Counted from the first letter of the stretch, positions 40,949 through 52,473 are shown. The stretch is DNA of 64,000 nt from Caprella mutica (GCA_947561585.1 CANNZV010003165.1:1-64000); one strand, 5' to 3'. Notes: generated from the letters alone by a model not told the origin. Translations and numbers: made by a program.

Positions 40949-43900
40949 AATCCTCCATGGATCCTTCTGGGAAGGATTCTGCTGCTTCGAGCAGCAAGCT
41001 AAGTCCTGGGGACTTAGTAGTGGTGGGGGCTAACACTCCTACCAAGGGTACTCTGGGAGTACTCATGGCAGCTGGTAGACTTTCGAGTCGTGAGATGCCA
41101 GTTGTCAAGGCCATTGTAAATGGCCAATCTGTCTTGTGTCTGGTTGATACAGGCAGCGGGTGCACGATGGTGTCTACCCGGGTGGTGGTGGGACTTAAGG
41201 GCCGAAAGGCCCGTCATTTTATGACAGCTGACGGCAAAACTTCCACCAATGGAAGGGAGTGCTGGGTGGCAGTGGGATTGCATGGACACTGTTTTAGTGT
41301 ACGTGCAATTGCCCACAGAGGATTGGAAAATCTCGGAGTTGACTGCCTCCTAGGTGATGACGTTGTCGATCACATGGGAGGTGTGACGATTCGCAGAGGA
41401 TCCGATTCTCGTTATTTGGTCGATTGGGGTAAGCCTAATGCGACTGATTGCTGTGGAGTCTTTTCCAAGGGAAAAAGACGTCCTATAGCATGTGGTGTGG
41501 CTCCACCACTGTCGATTTCTGATAAAGATTTCGATGCTGTTTTTGCTAACGGCAAATGGACCGTGAGCTGGCACTGGGCTGCTGGCAAGCCAAAACAGCT
41601 TCAGACTGGTGTTGGAGAGTACAAATGTACTCGAACACCAGGTGTACACGAGAGGTACACAACGGAGATCCAAAGTTGGATTTCCAAAGGTTGGCTAGTA
41701 GAGTGGAAAGGACCTGTTAAGGGTGTCATTCCACTGCTGGTCGTTGTCCAGCCTACTAAGGACAAGGTTAGGCCGGTAATGGATTACCGTGAGCTTAACC
41801 CTTTTGTCGAATCTCATACTGAGGAATCGGCAGTGTGTGCTGAGAAGGTACGCAAGTGGAGACAACTGCAGGGGCAGCTTAAGGTCGTAGACCTGAAGGC
41901 TGCCTATCTGCAGATTCATGTCTCCAAGGAACTATGGCAGTACCAGATTGTCAGGTATAATGGAGTCCATTATGCTTTGACACGTCTTGGCTTCGGCCTG
42001 ACATGTGCACCGAGGATCATGACGATGATTCTCGGTAAAGTTCTTTCGATGGACGATCAAATTGATCGTGCCACGGAACATTATATCGATGATATTTTGG
42101 TCCAAGAGTCTATTGTTAGTGCTTCTCGAGTTAGGGAACACTTGCATCGATATGGACTCGAATCGAAAGAACCGGAAGGGCTTGACGGTGGTCGAGTCCT
42201 TGGGATTGCCTTGAATAAGGTGCCCAATGGACATTTGAAAATGTCTAGAGGATCCGAGCTATCTTCTTACATATCAGAATCTTCTGATATGACGAAGAGA
42301 CACTTGTTTTCTCTGTGTGGTCGGCTCACAGGGCATTACCCTGTAGCGGGTTGGCTAAGGCCTCATTGCAGCTTTCTGAAGCGATTGGGGTCAGACGGTT
42401 CCTGGGACGAACCTGTCAGTGAGTGTGTTCGTAAGCTAGTTGACGAACTGGTGAGTCGAGTCCTCTCTGAAGATCCTGTGAAGGGTCAGTGGTATGTCAA
42501 TCCAAACGGTAATGTTACTGTTTGGACTGATGCTAGTTCGCTAGCGATGGGTGTTGTCATTCAGGTGGATGGCGCACTAGTGGAAGATGCTACCTGGCTT
42601 CGAAAGAAGTCAGATCATCACCACATCAACGTCTCAGAGCTTGAGGCTGTTGGGCGTGGAATCAACCTAGCAATCACGTGGGGCTTCAAAGCTTTCGCGA
42701 TTGCTACGGATTCCAGAACTGTGTTGTCCTGGCTAGACAACACGGTTGAGGGCCATTCTCGTGTGCGCACGAAGGGAGCGGCTCAAATGCTAATCAAGCG
42801 ACGCTTGGCGGTGATTAAGGAAATCATCAACGAGTATGAACTGGCAGTTGAGTTTCGATTTGTTTCGACAATCGAAAACAAGGCTGACCAGTTAACTCGG
42901 GTAACTAAGAAATGGCTTAGTTATCAAGAGTCTGATGACTCTGAAACAGTAGAGACTGTTTCGGCGGCTCTTTCGACAGGAAAGACGCTAAAGGATGCCA
43001 TATGGGCGGCTCATCTGCCGCATCATTTTGGCGTCGATCGCACGCTTTACCTTGGCAAGCAGATTAGGTTGGACCTAACTCGCAACCAAGTTAAACGTGA
43101 GATCGAAGGATGCGAAGAGTGTCTTCGTATAGATCCTTCAAGAAGGGTTGAGAACTTCGTTGAGCGAGGTGACTTAGCCGTGGAAGGGAACTGGCATCGT
43201 GTAGCTGCTGATGTTACGCACTACAACAATGTCCACTACCTTTCCATCGTTGATTGCGGTCCGTCGAGGTTCACAATATGGCGAAGGTTGTCGAATGAGA
43301 CGGCAGCTAGTATTGTGACCAATCTCCAGCAAGTGGTTGTTGAGCACGGACCTTTTGCCGAATTGTTGTTAGACAACTCGACGGCATTTAGGTCGGCAAC
43401 TGTCGAGCAGTTTGCCAGGGATTGGGGAATCTCTTTGCGATTCCGTGCCGCTTACGCCCCAAGTGGAAATGGAATAGTAGAGAGAAACCATCGCACGATC
43501 AAGAGGATCGCTGCACGGGGAAAAATTTCCCCTGAGGTTGCGACATTTTGGTATAATGTCACGCCTCGGAAAGGTGTTGAGGACGCATCTGTTCCGTATC
43601 GTAAGATTTTCAAGTACCCTTGGAGGGTACCTTACGATATCAACCAGAAGGTTGAAGTGGAGGGGAAAAATGAGAATTTTTCCATTGGTGACGAGGTATG
43701 GGTCAAGCCTGCGATACCCTCGTGCACCAAGCACTGGACTCATGGAAGAGTTACAGAGGTGCAATCCAAACATGTCATATGTGTGGATGGCATGCCTAGA
43801 CATGTCCGTGACGTTAGGAAACGTCGAGGCTCCAATGAGGAGACTCCTGAGTATGACTCAGATGAAGATGAGTCAACGTTCTACGACGCTCATGCTGGCA

Positions 43901-44115
43901 CTGAACCTCTCAGTAGATCAGCAGACCAGGTGCAGCCTACGGTTGAGCCAGAGGCTCTAACGGCAGAGCAGGAGCAGGTTATGGCTGAGTCTGATGAGTC
44001 AGACTCTGATAGACCCGAGGAAATCGGTGAAGTTGTCAGGGCTCCCGTGGAGGAGCCAAGACGATCAGGTAGGATTCGTCGTCAACCTGGTTGGTTGGCC
44101 GACTATGTCCCATGA
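40879..44115 (+). CDS. pol: Pol of the LTR retrotransposon (protease, RT, RNase H, integrase)
   Basis: Open in the -1 frame from 40879; the first ATG is at 40957, giving 1,052 residues. Expression is probably as a Gag-Pol fusion of about 1,369 residues by frameshifting. Numbered from that ATG: aspartic protease DTGS at about 64-67; RT with RPVMDYRELNP, VVDLKAAYLQI, LGFGLTCAPR and YIDDILV (about 376); RNase H from about 518 (VWTDASS, INVSELEAV, ATDSRTVLSW); integrase with an HH...CEEC zinc site (about 685-725) and catalytic Asp (AADVTHY), Asp (LLLDNSTAF) and Glu (GIVERNHR) with 35 residues between the last two. The C-terminal tail is acidic. All catalytic residues I can check are present. Confidence 0.92.
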   Translation, partial: CGFFRGGCGKGHRNLHRRNHGRVKSSMDPSGKDSAASSSKLSPGDLVVVGANTPTKGTLGVLMAAGRLSSREMPVVKAIVNGQSVLCLVDTGSGCTMVSTRVVVGLKGRKARHFMTADGKTSTNGRECWVAVGLHGHCFSVRAIAHRGLENLGVDCLLGDDVVDHMGGVTIRRGSDSRYLVDWGKPNATDCCGVFSKGKRRPIACGVAPPLSISDKDFDAVFANGKWTVSWHWAAGKPKQLQTGVGEYKCTRTPGVHERYTTEIQSWISKGWLVEWKGPVKGVIPLLVVVQPTKDKVRPVMDYRELNPFVESHTEESAVCAEKVRKWRQLQGQLKVVDLKAAYLQIHVSKELWQYQIVRYNGVHYALTRLGFGLTCAPRIMTMILGKVLSMDDQIDRATEHYIDDILVQESIVSASRVREHLHRYGLESKEPEGLDGGRVLGIALNKVPNGHLKMSRGSELSSYISESSDMTKRHLFSLCGRLTGHYPVAGWLRPHCSFLKRLGSDGSWDEPVSECVRKLVDELVSRVLSEDPVKGQWYVNPNGNVTVWTDASSLAMGVVIQVDGALVEDATWLRKKSDHHHINVSELEAVGRGINLAITWGFKAFAIATDSRTVLSWLDNTVEGHSRVRTKGAAQMLIKRRLAVIKEIINEYELAVEFRFVSTIENKADQLTRVTKKWLSYQESDDSETVETVSAALSTGKTLKDAIWAAHLPHHFGVDRTLYLGKQIRLDLTRNQVKREIEGCEECLRIDPSRRVENFVERGDLAVEGNWHRVAADVTHYNNVHYLSIVDCGPSRFTIWRRLSNETAASIVTNLQQVVVEHGPFAELLLDNSTAFRSATVEQFARDWGISLRFRAAYAPSGNGIVERNHRTIKRIAARGKISPEVATFWYNVTPRKGVEDASVPYRKIFKYPWRVPYDINQKVEVEGKNENFSIGDEVWVKPAIPSCTKHWTHGRVTEVQSKHVICVDGMPRHVRDVRKRRGSNEETPEYDSDEDESTFYDAHAGTEPLSRSADQVQPTVEPEALTAEQEQVMAESDESDSDRPEEIGEVVRAPVEEPRRSGRIRRQPGWLADYVP
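40882..40930 (+). promoter_or_regulatory. -1 ribosomal frameshift signal between gag and pol
   Basis: The heptamer G GGT TTT (40882-40888) is in the gag reading frame and fits X XXY YYZ. Right after it, 40889-40898 pairs with 40920-40930 (10 bp, one bulged A at 40925), and 40900-40905 pairs with 40913-40918 (6 bp with one G-U) around a 7-nt loop. Melting the lowest five pairs leaves a 5-nt spacer. A -1 slip leads straight into the pol frame, which is closed by TGA just upstream, so this is the only good slip site in the 70-nt overlap. Confidence 0.85.
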
Positions 44116-44130
44116 GTTCTTAAAGGAACT

Positions 44131-44138
44131 AGGGGGGA
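44131..44138 (+). other. Polypurine tract (AGGGGGGA)
   Basis: Eight purines directly before the 3' LTR, the usual primer for plus-strand DNA synthesis. Confidence 0.75.
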
Positions 44139-44683
44139 TGTGGTAACTTGCTGTACTAATCTGTGATTACAAAAATGGTTGGAAGCGGCAAGCCACTGAT
44201 AATGACAGAGGATTTTTTGAAGTGACGAGAGAGAGTTTGAGACCTGGTTCTGTAAAGTGTTCTGTGAGTGTTTCAAGCTTTGTCTGTGACAAAAGTGTTT
44301 TGTAAGTAACGTGTTACTTGCCTAACGGTTAGGTAGTTTTTGGGAGTACTTGTTGTACTAGCGTCGGTTTACTTTGGAAGTAAACCACGTAGTGGTGAGT
44401 TGCTTTCCTAAGCACGCAAGTTGAGGTTTGCATTTTGTGTGATTTGCTTCCTAGGTACAACCTTTTTGTACTGTGAGTACAAGAAGTGTTTACCGGTTGT
44501 CTCATCATACGGTTGTACGTTGTACAATCAGGTGTGAGTTGGCCAGTTAAAGGGGTGGTTGGAGACTGTGCAAGAGTTCTAGGAACTCGCAACTAGGATT
44601 GCAGTTAGTTTTTGCTTTGGCTAACTAACCAGTGACGTCACTGCATCAGCTCTTGGGAGCTAGCAACTGAGGTTGTTCCTTCA
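44139..44683 (+). repeat. 3' LTR
   Basis: 545 bp; I found no difference from the 5' LTR by eye. Followed by CATTA (44684-44688), the right target duplication. Confidence 0.92.
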
Positions 44684-45210
44684 CATTACTTATGCAAATT
44701 TTATTAATTGATAAAAAACATGATCCATTTCCCAGACTCAGACTGCAGGAACTGGTGAACTGTTCTCAAGAAATCCAGTCTGGAAAACTGCTTAGGCTAA
44801 CAGATGAACTCTATATGCTAAATGCTGCAGATTATGCAATTTTTAGCAATTTACCATTAATTTTTGAAGTCTGTAAAACTCCAACAGAGTAATTAGTTCA
44901 TCAGAAAGCACCTATTTTTCCAGACTGGCAAGAAATCCTCTATTTTGGCTTGTGTTCTCAATAAAATTAATGTGAATATAGGAGAAAATTAATGATTGTT
45001 CACACAGAAAATGTTAAAAAGGTCCCATATTCTGCAAACTGGTCCATTTTGAAAGATTGAAAAACTTCTGCTTAAATCCTTCAATGCCAGACTCCAGGTA
45101 ATAAAGCATGTCAAAACTCACCATTTTAATACCTGCAGGTATCATGGATACAATTAATGTCTCTCTAGCTGAACGTATAAAATATGTTTTATTTTATATG
45201 TTTTAACCTA
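44684..45210. other. Spacer right of the LTR element
   Basis: Continuation of the sequence interrupted by the retrotransposon. The fragments CCAGTCTG (44767) and CAGACTGG (44919) belong to the element family at 45402-46764. A 66-codon open stretch (44692-44892) has no support as a gene. Confidence 0.4.
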
Positions 45211-45394
45211 GGGTAAGTTCCGAGTTATTGAAGGGTGCCACAATTTCGGAAACGTAAGAAATAAATATAAACTTATTATTATTTAAATTTCATTTTAATT
45301 GGCATCCTTGATATCAAGGATACAATTAATATCTTTCTAGCTGAATGTCATGAATATAGTTCATTTTTAATTTACAGATGTAGCTAACCTACCC
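45211..45394. mobile_element. MITE family 1 copy with TA duplication
   Basis: GGGTAAGTTCCGAGTTATTG at the left and ACCC at the right, TA at 45209-45210 and 45395-45396. The core palindrome is GGCATCCTTGATATCAAGGA. The right inverted end is mostly lost. Confidence 0.6.
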
Positions 45395-45401
45395 TATTTT
45401 A

Positions 45402-46764
45402 AAGCCAGTCTGCAGAATGTGTCTCTTCTCCCGCAGATACTTTAATTTGAGAGAGAGCTACTCTCTGTCTCTGACTCTCAGCAGCAGATTCAGAATCTCC
45501 CGCAGCTAAATTAATGATAACATAGGAATTAATTCAAAATCTCCCGCAGCTAAATTAATAGTAACATAGGAATTAATTCAAAATCTCCCGCAGAGATCTC
45601 CAATTTCTAAAATTTCATTCAAAAACTCCCGCATAGAGTCTGGGAAAAAGTTCCATATTCTGCAGACTGGCTTTAAAAGAGAAATTTGACTTCCTAGTGA
45701 AGATTTTACACTTGAAAACATCCTCATGCTTCATGCCTGATGCATGTGTATCTCTTGAGACTATTATAATTTTAGGAGTTATTTACAAGTTTTCAAACTT
45801 ATTTAACCCCTCAAAAGCCAGTCTGTATTTCGTGGTAAATTCCACCGACATGTCGGTGGAATTTTTCACCTTTGAAAATATTATTCTGGCAAAGTCGGTG
45901 GATTTTTAGCTATTTATTTCTATGTTACCATTAATTTTCGGTGGATAAATTGGGAAAATGTTGGTGGATCAGCCAAATCAATAGAAATTTATGGTGGATT
46001 TTTTCATCTTTTTGATAAAGTCAGTGGGATTTTGTGCACCAAATACAGACTGGCTCAAAAGTCGCCAATATACTGGCGACTTTTTCCATACTTTAAAACA
46101 TGGGGGTCAAGCAAGTAAATTGCGGCCCACTAACTAACTAACTGCGGCCTTTAACAAGAGAAACGTCATAGCCTCAAAACACTCGTTAAAAACAAAGTAA
46201 TAAACCAGCCTGGAAAACATAAATTCTAACAGAGTTACTCCTAACTTCATGCATTCCCATTAGTGATGTTTATCATCACAACAAGGCCAATTGTGAAGCA
46301 TAAATGACTTATTTTACATCAGTTTTCACTGCGGAGTTGAAATTTATAAAATAATTCACTAATTTCTGCATTTTTTAGGGTTAAAATGAGTAATTTTTGT
46401 TCATTCTAAATTCCTAACAGAGTTACTAGTCAATCTGAAATGAGTTATTATTCCACTCTGGGTAATAAATTGTAGCATGCACTATGCTTATTCCCCAGTC
46501 TGCAGAATATGGAACATTTTTCCAAGACTTTGTTTTTGATTGAATTTTTAGAAATTGGAGATCTCTGCGGGAGATTTTGAATTATTTCCTATGTTACCAT
46601 TAATTTAGCTGAGGGAGATTTTGAATTAATTCCTATGTTACCATTAATTTAGCTGCGGGAGATTCTGAATCTGGTACCTACTGAGAGACAGTGAGAGTCA
46701 GAGAGTAACTGTCTCTCAAATTAAAATCTCTGCGGGAGAAGAGACACATTCTGCAGACTGGCTT
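45402..46764. mobile_element. Composite inverted-repeat nest with AAGCCAGTCTG termini
   Basis: The outer ends are mirror images: AAGCCAGTCTGCAGAATGTG at 45402 and CACATTCTGCAGACTGGCTT at 46764. Inside each end are diverged repeats around TCTCCCGCAGCTAAATTAAT on the left and the inverse on the right. The left block (45402-45676) is itself bounded by inverted CCAGTCTGCAGAAT. A second unit, 45827-46065, has the same CCAGTCTG end but a different interior (GGTAAATTCCACC repeats). No ORF with transposase motifs. The superfamily is unknown. Confidence 0.6.
45827..46065. mobile_element. Inner unit with GGTGGATTTT repeats and CCAGTCTG termini
   Basis: Begins AAGCCAGTCTGTATTTCGTG and ends CACCAAATACAGACTGGCTC. 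The interior repeats TCGGTGGAATTTTT, TCGGTGGATTTTTAGC, GGTGGATAAATTGGG and GGTGGATCAGCC. A diverged, inverted relative lies at about 38926-39165. Confidence 0.55.
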
Positions 46765-46896
46765 ATTCCGATAGCTATGCAACATTTCAATGCAATTTGG
46801 GTTTAGAATCATAGAATGTTTTAGAGACTCTCTTGAGAGGGCCGCAATTAAAAATTAAAGGGCCGCAATTTACCTGCGTGACCCTAGTTTTAAACT
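46090..46896. mobile_element. hAT-like inverted-repeat ends (GGGTCA...TTGCGGCCC)
   Basis: GGGGTCAAGCAAGTAAATTG then CGGCCC at about 46094 is mirrored by GGGCCGCAATTTACCTGCGT then GACCCTAG at about 46859-46889. The GGGGTCA terminus style recalls hAT elements. The interval overlaps the right half of the CCAGTCTG nest, so one inserted in the other. No transposase. Confidence 0.5.
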
Positions 46897-48948
46897 TATA
46901 CTAATTTACTGGGTACAGAAAGTCGAAAGAGATAACTCTGAGACTGAGATCACTTTACCAGTTTCAACAGACTCTATAATTATAAATATAATTCTATTCT
47001 GCAAAATGCGGAGCCAGGGGCCCAGGACAACACCAAGGTCCCAAGGAAGTTTCTAGTGGACGCCTCACGCCTGGACGGCACTGACAGTTTGAACTTTGTT
47101 GTCACATTCCAGTGCTCAGATAATAGGAAATCCAATTTCTAAATGTATTTAAATACATTATAGCATACAGTTAGGATTATTCAAACACATAGGAAAAGAA
47201 CTGATACGATAAATCTGAATTATTTGGATCACAATTTATAATCACTAATCATGAACTGAAGTTTCAACAGTTTGTTTATATTCCTGTACCGGCATCCAAT
47301 GAACGCAACACACACGTAGTGCAAGCTTACGTGGAGGTCACGTCAAATGGTAGTAAATAGAAGGATTGTTTGAAAAAGCAGCATCTACACTATCAATCTT
47401 TTCTTCTATTACACTTTCAGTGTTTTAAGATTCATGTGATTACAGTACCGGGAACAGAAAAAATAGACGATTACAAACGAGAAATTGAAGACAATCTTAT
47501 CGTGTGGACACGGCTTTTCATATAGGTACTGTACGGTGTGTACCGTACTTGTAGGCAGCCATATCGTATTTTGACAGGACAAATACCCCCGCGGTCAAAA
47601 ATCCCTCATGGAATACACCTCCGTACAAAAAAAGACCCCCATTCAAAAAAAAAATAGCATAATTCATTTTTACTAATATATTTAACATTATTCAATTCGA
47701 ACAAATTACACTTTCGCCGGAAACGCTTTCGCCGCAACACTTAGGGGTGTTTTGGCCATGTTTGATAGTGATAAAATGCATAAGTAATATACTTTTTTTA
47801 CTATAAAATAGGTATACTTCATTTGATCGTAATTATTTTTCTTTGTCCGGGGCTTTTTGGTTCTATAATCATAGCTATACAGGGTGTCCACTAAAAATGT
47901 TTCCACTACCATTGAATGAAATATTATGTATAATTATCAATTACGTATCTATGATTCTCTGTCGAAGCTTTTTAGCCTTTTCTTAAAGGTCCTCTCCAGG
48001 CTCCGGGAAAAAAATGAGTTTATAACATAATATTATAGAACTAAGGTCTACGATCATTATTCTGTTGATCATTATATTAATATTGTTCATTATATTAATT
48101 TGATCGTGTGATACGTTATTCTATCAAAGTACATGTTTTGTAACATTAGAGTGTGTTAATATCCATTTTACGAAAATTTGTCGACGAAATGTCTGTAGAC
48201 GAAACGTCTGTCGGCGAAACGTCTACACACCGTATTTGAAGTCTAATAACTTAATCATTATATTCAATCATTGGCGGTAGCTAAAATCATCAAAATCATA
48301 TTATTTATTATACACTGTGTTCTATCAGATACGTCATTTTTTAAATTGCGAATTAGAGGCACTTAAAATAAGTCAAATACCTTTATATAGATAAATCTTT
48401 GAAGAAAAAGAAAGGATTTTTATTATTATTAAACATTTATTCTCTTATCTCATATGAGACACATTTCCTGAGGTCCTACAAAAGTTGTTGGTTGTTGAAA
48501 ATGACCCCCTGCAGTCTGAAGACATAACGACGCACACTTCAGAACATTTTTTCTTGTTATACATTTGACTCTCCTGACTTTTCTTGTTATACATTTGAGC
48601 GAAGCTTTGAATACATTGTATCAGAGACTCATTGGAATCTGTGTTTTTATATAAACTCGAGTTTGTGCAGCAGTCATTATGTGAAACTTTGAAAGTACAA
48701 AGGGTTGAGATATGGACTGTGTGCATGAACAGAAATTTATTTCCGTACTTCAGAAAATCACTCTAAATTCTAGAGCTGCATTTGAGCAATGTGCAGTTGC
48801 ATCCACCAAAGTGAAGATGTTGCAGGCTGGGCCTTATAATGTGCTGGAACAATCAGAGTTTTGAAACACCATTAACCTATGACAAGTTGCCAAATTTATC
48901 AAGTAATGCATGAACAGTTTAATAATTGCAACGAAGATCAATACCTAG
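46897..48948. other. Intergenic region, no gene supported
   Basis: About 48080-48235 is one end of the GTCGACGAAACG element (ATTTTACGAAAATTTGTCGA, then repeats of GACGAAACGTCTGT). 47695-47925 and 48445-48726 contain open stretches on the minus strand without recognisable domains. I see nothing else. Confidence 0.45.
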
Positions 48949-49531
48949 AGGGCCGTGCACACGCAGGGTTTTTTAAGTCTTTCCACCAGACCTTTGATTC
49001 AAAAGTCAATAGCGTCCACACGTGGATTGACTTTTGAATCTCGTATATTTACATGTCGTGCAATTAACCACTCCTATGGGCGACATAAGCTGTCCTCCAT
49101 TTTGTAAACTAGGTAACTAATCTAGGTTATAGGTAGTTAGTAACTATTAGCTACCTAGTATAGTTAAAATTACTAATTACCTGGGTTAGTTATTTACAAA
49201 TTATATAGGTTAGTTAGTAGTTACTTTTACTTAGATTAATTAATTACTAGAGAACTACATACCTAGATTACTAAGATTAGTTAGTTACTATTTAACTTGG
49301 TTTGGAAATTTTTATGAAGTTTATTACAATATATTTTATGAGTTGACAGTAGCTATACGAAGATTTCCAAAATTGCATCTCTTGATTTGGTGAAAATAAT
49401 AGAACATGTAGGTTGTTGAAAAGTCTCGGACTTTCGGTGCAAGATTTAAGTCTCGTGGAAAAAGTGGGAGGAGCTTAGCAAAAAGTTTGGTGGAAAAACT
49501 GAGAACACCCTACGTGTGTATGCACGGCCCT
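48949..49531. mobile_element. 583-bp MITE-like element (ends AGGGCCGTGCACACG)
   Basis: The left end AGGGCCGTGCACACGCAGGG is mirrored by CCCTACGTGTGTATGCACGG then CCCT at the right. AAGTC and TTTCCACC blocks near the ends also pair with GGTGGAAAA. The target duplication is not clear (TAG against TCA), so the superfamily is open. Confidence 0.6.
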
Positions 49532-51836
49532 TCAGCATCATACCTATTATTTGTTTTCCAGATATTTCGATGATTTTCATTCGTATTTTTTTTTTGTTTT
49601 TTTATGGAGGCAAAAGAACTTCTCATCTGTCCAAACGATTTAATTGGTAATGTTGGATGATTGCTTCAGAATCCACTGACAGAACTGCTATTTCTGTGCT
49701 TTTCGTTGATGGTTGAACTGAAGTGTAATGATAAAAACGGAAACCCAGTTAATGTATGAGGTTCCTCCACAACGTGGTTTTGGTGAGTGAAATCTTTTGA
49801 AAAGCTTTTCTGAGAGAACAACTGAGGGGTTCTTCAAAGAAATTATTCACCCCCTAAATTACTGTTTCTATCCTTTTTGGTTTTGTTTTCATTTGCTTTT
49901 TCTCGTGGATAGAACCAGTCTCTTTCAGGTGACAAGATTTTGCTGCCCTTTCACTTTTCTTGAAATGTAGCATGAGTTCTCGGCGTACTGTTGAAGAAGG
50001 TGTTTGGAAAACTGCAGGACAATCCATTTCTTCTCAAATTCAGAAACTTTTTAAGTTTGAAGATTAATGCTAAAATTAATAGGGGGATGAAAATCCATTC
50101 TTCATGAACAAAATGGCGTATACATAATACGACATGAAGCATTAAATACATAATACAAATCGCAATTTAAAAATGACGCTTCTGAAAGATGCATGTTCAA
50201 AGCCATTAAAAAATACTCAAATAACTGACAATTCTTCAAAATTGAGAATTAATCCGTATATTTTTATTGATCCGTAGATTTTTTTTTTTTAAATCAGACC
50301 TCAAGGGGAGGGCATGTGCCCCAAATGCCCCCCCCCCCCCCCCCCCTCTTGAATACGTGCCTGACTATACACTTTTACGTGATATATGCCTTGTCTAGTT
50401 AGAGTAACAACTCCACTGGTTCAATACCAAATCTATGATTACTGTGCCTACTAACTATGGATCTTTACTTTCTTATAGATCACTTTACTTCATATCAATA
50501 AGTAAGGTTAATAGTAACACTCGGTTAACAGTAAACACACTTGTATTTCAAACACACTACTCTGAACAGTGAAATACTAATAAGGATTGCGAAGAGTAAA
50601 TATCTCAGATGTTATTCTCAAGACAACTTTGGACTGACTGAGGTCGCTAGTGTAGAACCCCATGAATCATAGTGAGGACTAATGTAATTCGTTTATCACA
50701 GAGGACAAAGGTAACAAAATCTATATATTGAAAATCTTAAAAACAGTATAGTAAGTGTTGATTTTAAATTGTAATATCTCTGAATATAATCTATGCTTGA
50801 CTAGATACTTGGTAGACGAATGAAATATTGGTTAAACTATATAGTTTAATGAGTTCGATGTAGCGATCTGCAGTCCGCTAGAGCATGTACAATTTTTGTC
50901 TTTCGTTGGGGGGGGGGGGGTGTCCGTTCAAAGATCGTCCGCTGTAAGAGCTTTACCTCTACCTACATAGAGTCATTCGTTAAACATGACTCAGTATATT
51001 TATCACTTGGTCCCGTTATGAAATACATCAAAAACAATTCCATCGATTTCTTTCATTTAACTGATTCGTTAAGATCTTTTAATTAGTTAGGTTCATTTCT
51101 TTTGTGAAAGTTTACTAACCAATCATTGTCTTGAATATTCAGTTTGTATCGTCATACAGTTCCACATTTTACACTTATACATTTTCCTCAAATATTGTTT
51201 CGATACCAATTTAAGTTAGTTTTAGAACAATATCAAAGAGTTTAGAATTTTATATTCGTATTTATATTTGAAATGTTGGACAAGATTTTGCATTTATAGC
51301 ATCTAATGTTTTAATAGAATTATTTAGTTCGAAAATGTTCGAACATAGAAAGGATAGGGTTTAAGAGCTTTTTATATTCTTTATTAAAGAGTAGCAGCTT
51401 TACCGCTTAACTACTATAATAATAGAATTTAAATCTATTAGCTTAATCAACACTATACTCGAACGTCATCACAGATCGAGTGTTAGGTAGTAACTGCTTG
51501 AGTGTTTGTTAGAATTAGAATAGATACTGTCCATAGAGTAATGATATTATATACTGTCTTTATTCGAACAGAGTGCACTTATTTATAGGAATTAAAACGC
51601 TGTACAGCGCTATCTGGTTGTGGTGGTGGTTTTGAATACACCCTACATAAGTTTATATCATTTACAAAATATATCAAATATATGAGAAATAATTTTTACA
51701 ATAAACTAATGAAAAAATAGACAATATACAATAATACATGGAAAGGTTTTTTTTTAATAGTTTTATGATGATTGACATTTCCATATCCACGGTTGTGTAA
51801 ACACTTACAGTTGTCGTCACTGGTGTATCACTCTAA
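49532..51836. other. Gene-free stretch with homopolymer runs
   Basis: Contains a C run of 18 (about 50329-50346), a G run of 12 (about 50908-50919) and poly-T tracts. No ORF of convincing length and no inverted-repeat element that I could delimit. Confidence 0.4.
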
Positions 51837-52473
51837 AGGCCCTTTTACACGTACACTCTTTCCCCCGCATTCATTCCCTATCAGCAATTTTAGACCCGCC
51901 CATACAAGCAATGAGCATGAGTGACTACTGATGCGCTTTTACACGTACACCCATTGCAGTCGTTCACCACTTGCAGCGTGTCCTTCTCTGATTATAGAAA
52001 AAAGTGTTTAGTTGTATTAACAAGAGACAATAAGCACAAAAGAAGATCAATGTGAGCTAATATTATCTAATAAAAGCCTTATATTATCTGAAAATACAGT
52101 ATTTTCAGCTGAAATATTTTATATCATTAAATAATTAATGTTTGACTATCATAATAACTAGACACACCACCTCTCCTCCCCCTTTCTTTATTATTAAAAA
52201 TATATGCATCAAGCGAATCAATTTTTAATCAATCAAAATTGATTAAAACTGTTTGATTCATCACTGTTGACATTATACAAGAGCTATAATGGTCAGCATC
52301 GTTCTTCATCACTGCCGCTCATGAGTCAAAAATCAAGACATGCTTGATATGGCGAGATTGTGTTCCTCACTAGTGCCGCTCACGCAATGAAGGTTATATA
52401 TGTTTGTAGTGGGCGGATCTTAGTGCCTCAAACAGGAATTCCGAAGGTAATGAATGTACGTGTAAAAGGGCCT
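51837..52473. mobile_element. 637-bp PIF/Harbinger-like MITE with TAA duplication
   Basis: AGGCCCTTTTACACGTACA at the left is perfectly mirrored at the right (TGTACGTGTAAAAGGGCCT). TAA lies on both sides (51834-51836 and 52474-52476). The terminal motif repeats inside at about 51941 (TTTTACACGTACACCCATTG). No transposase. Same duplication length and TAA choice as the element at 18532-18738, but unrelated ends. Confidence 0.75.

Larger units (their letters stand above)
39425..44683 (+). mobile_element. Intact LTR retrotransposon, 5,259 bp
   Basis: Two 545-bp LTRs (TG...CA) that I read as identical, a perfect 5-bp duplication (CATTA), gag, overlapping pol in the -1 frame and a purine tract before the 3' LTR. 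Domain order protease, RT, RNase H, integrase and no env. The order and DD35E integrase fit the Ty3/gypsy or BEL-like plan; I cannot name the family. Directly after the 5' LTR the sequence is AGCTATCTAGG, without the TGG that begins a standard tRNA primer site, so priming may be unusual. Identical LTRs and open frames mean a very recent insertion. It lies about 600 bp upstream of the first STT3A coding exon, in the opposite orientation. Confidence 0.93.

Noticed and set aside
40957..40959. ATG at 40957 as the true start of pol
   Set aside because: Possible by reinitiation nine bases after the gag stop, but the pol frame is open upstream to 40879 and a strong slippery site with hairpin lies in the overlap, so frameshifting is preferred.
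44692..44892. 66-codon ORF right of the 3' LTR
   Set aside because: Single-exon, AT-rich, no domain, and it starts within 10 bases of a recent insertion junction.
48445..48726. 93-codon ORF on the minus strand
   Set aside because: Cys/Ser-rich reading, repeated MYNKK from a local duplication; no homology, signal or splice context that I trust.
49560..50160. Possible decayed transposase between 49.5 and 50.2 kb
   Set aside because: Both strands were read for DDE or HTH landmarks; nothing convincing was found.
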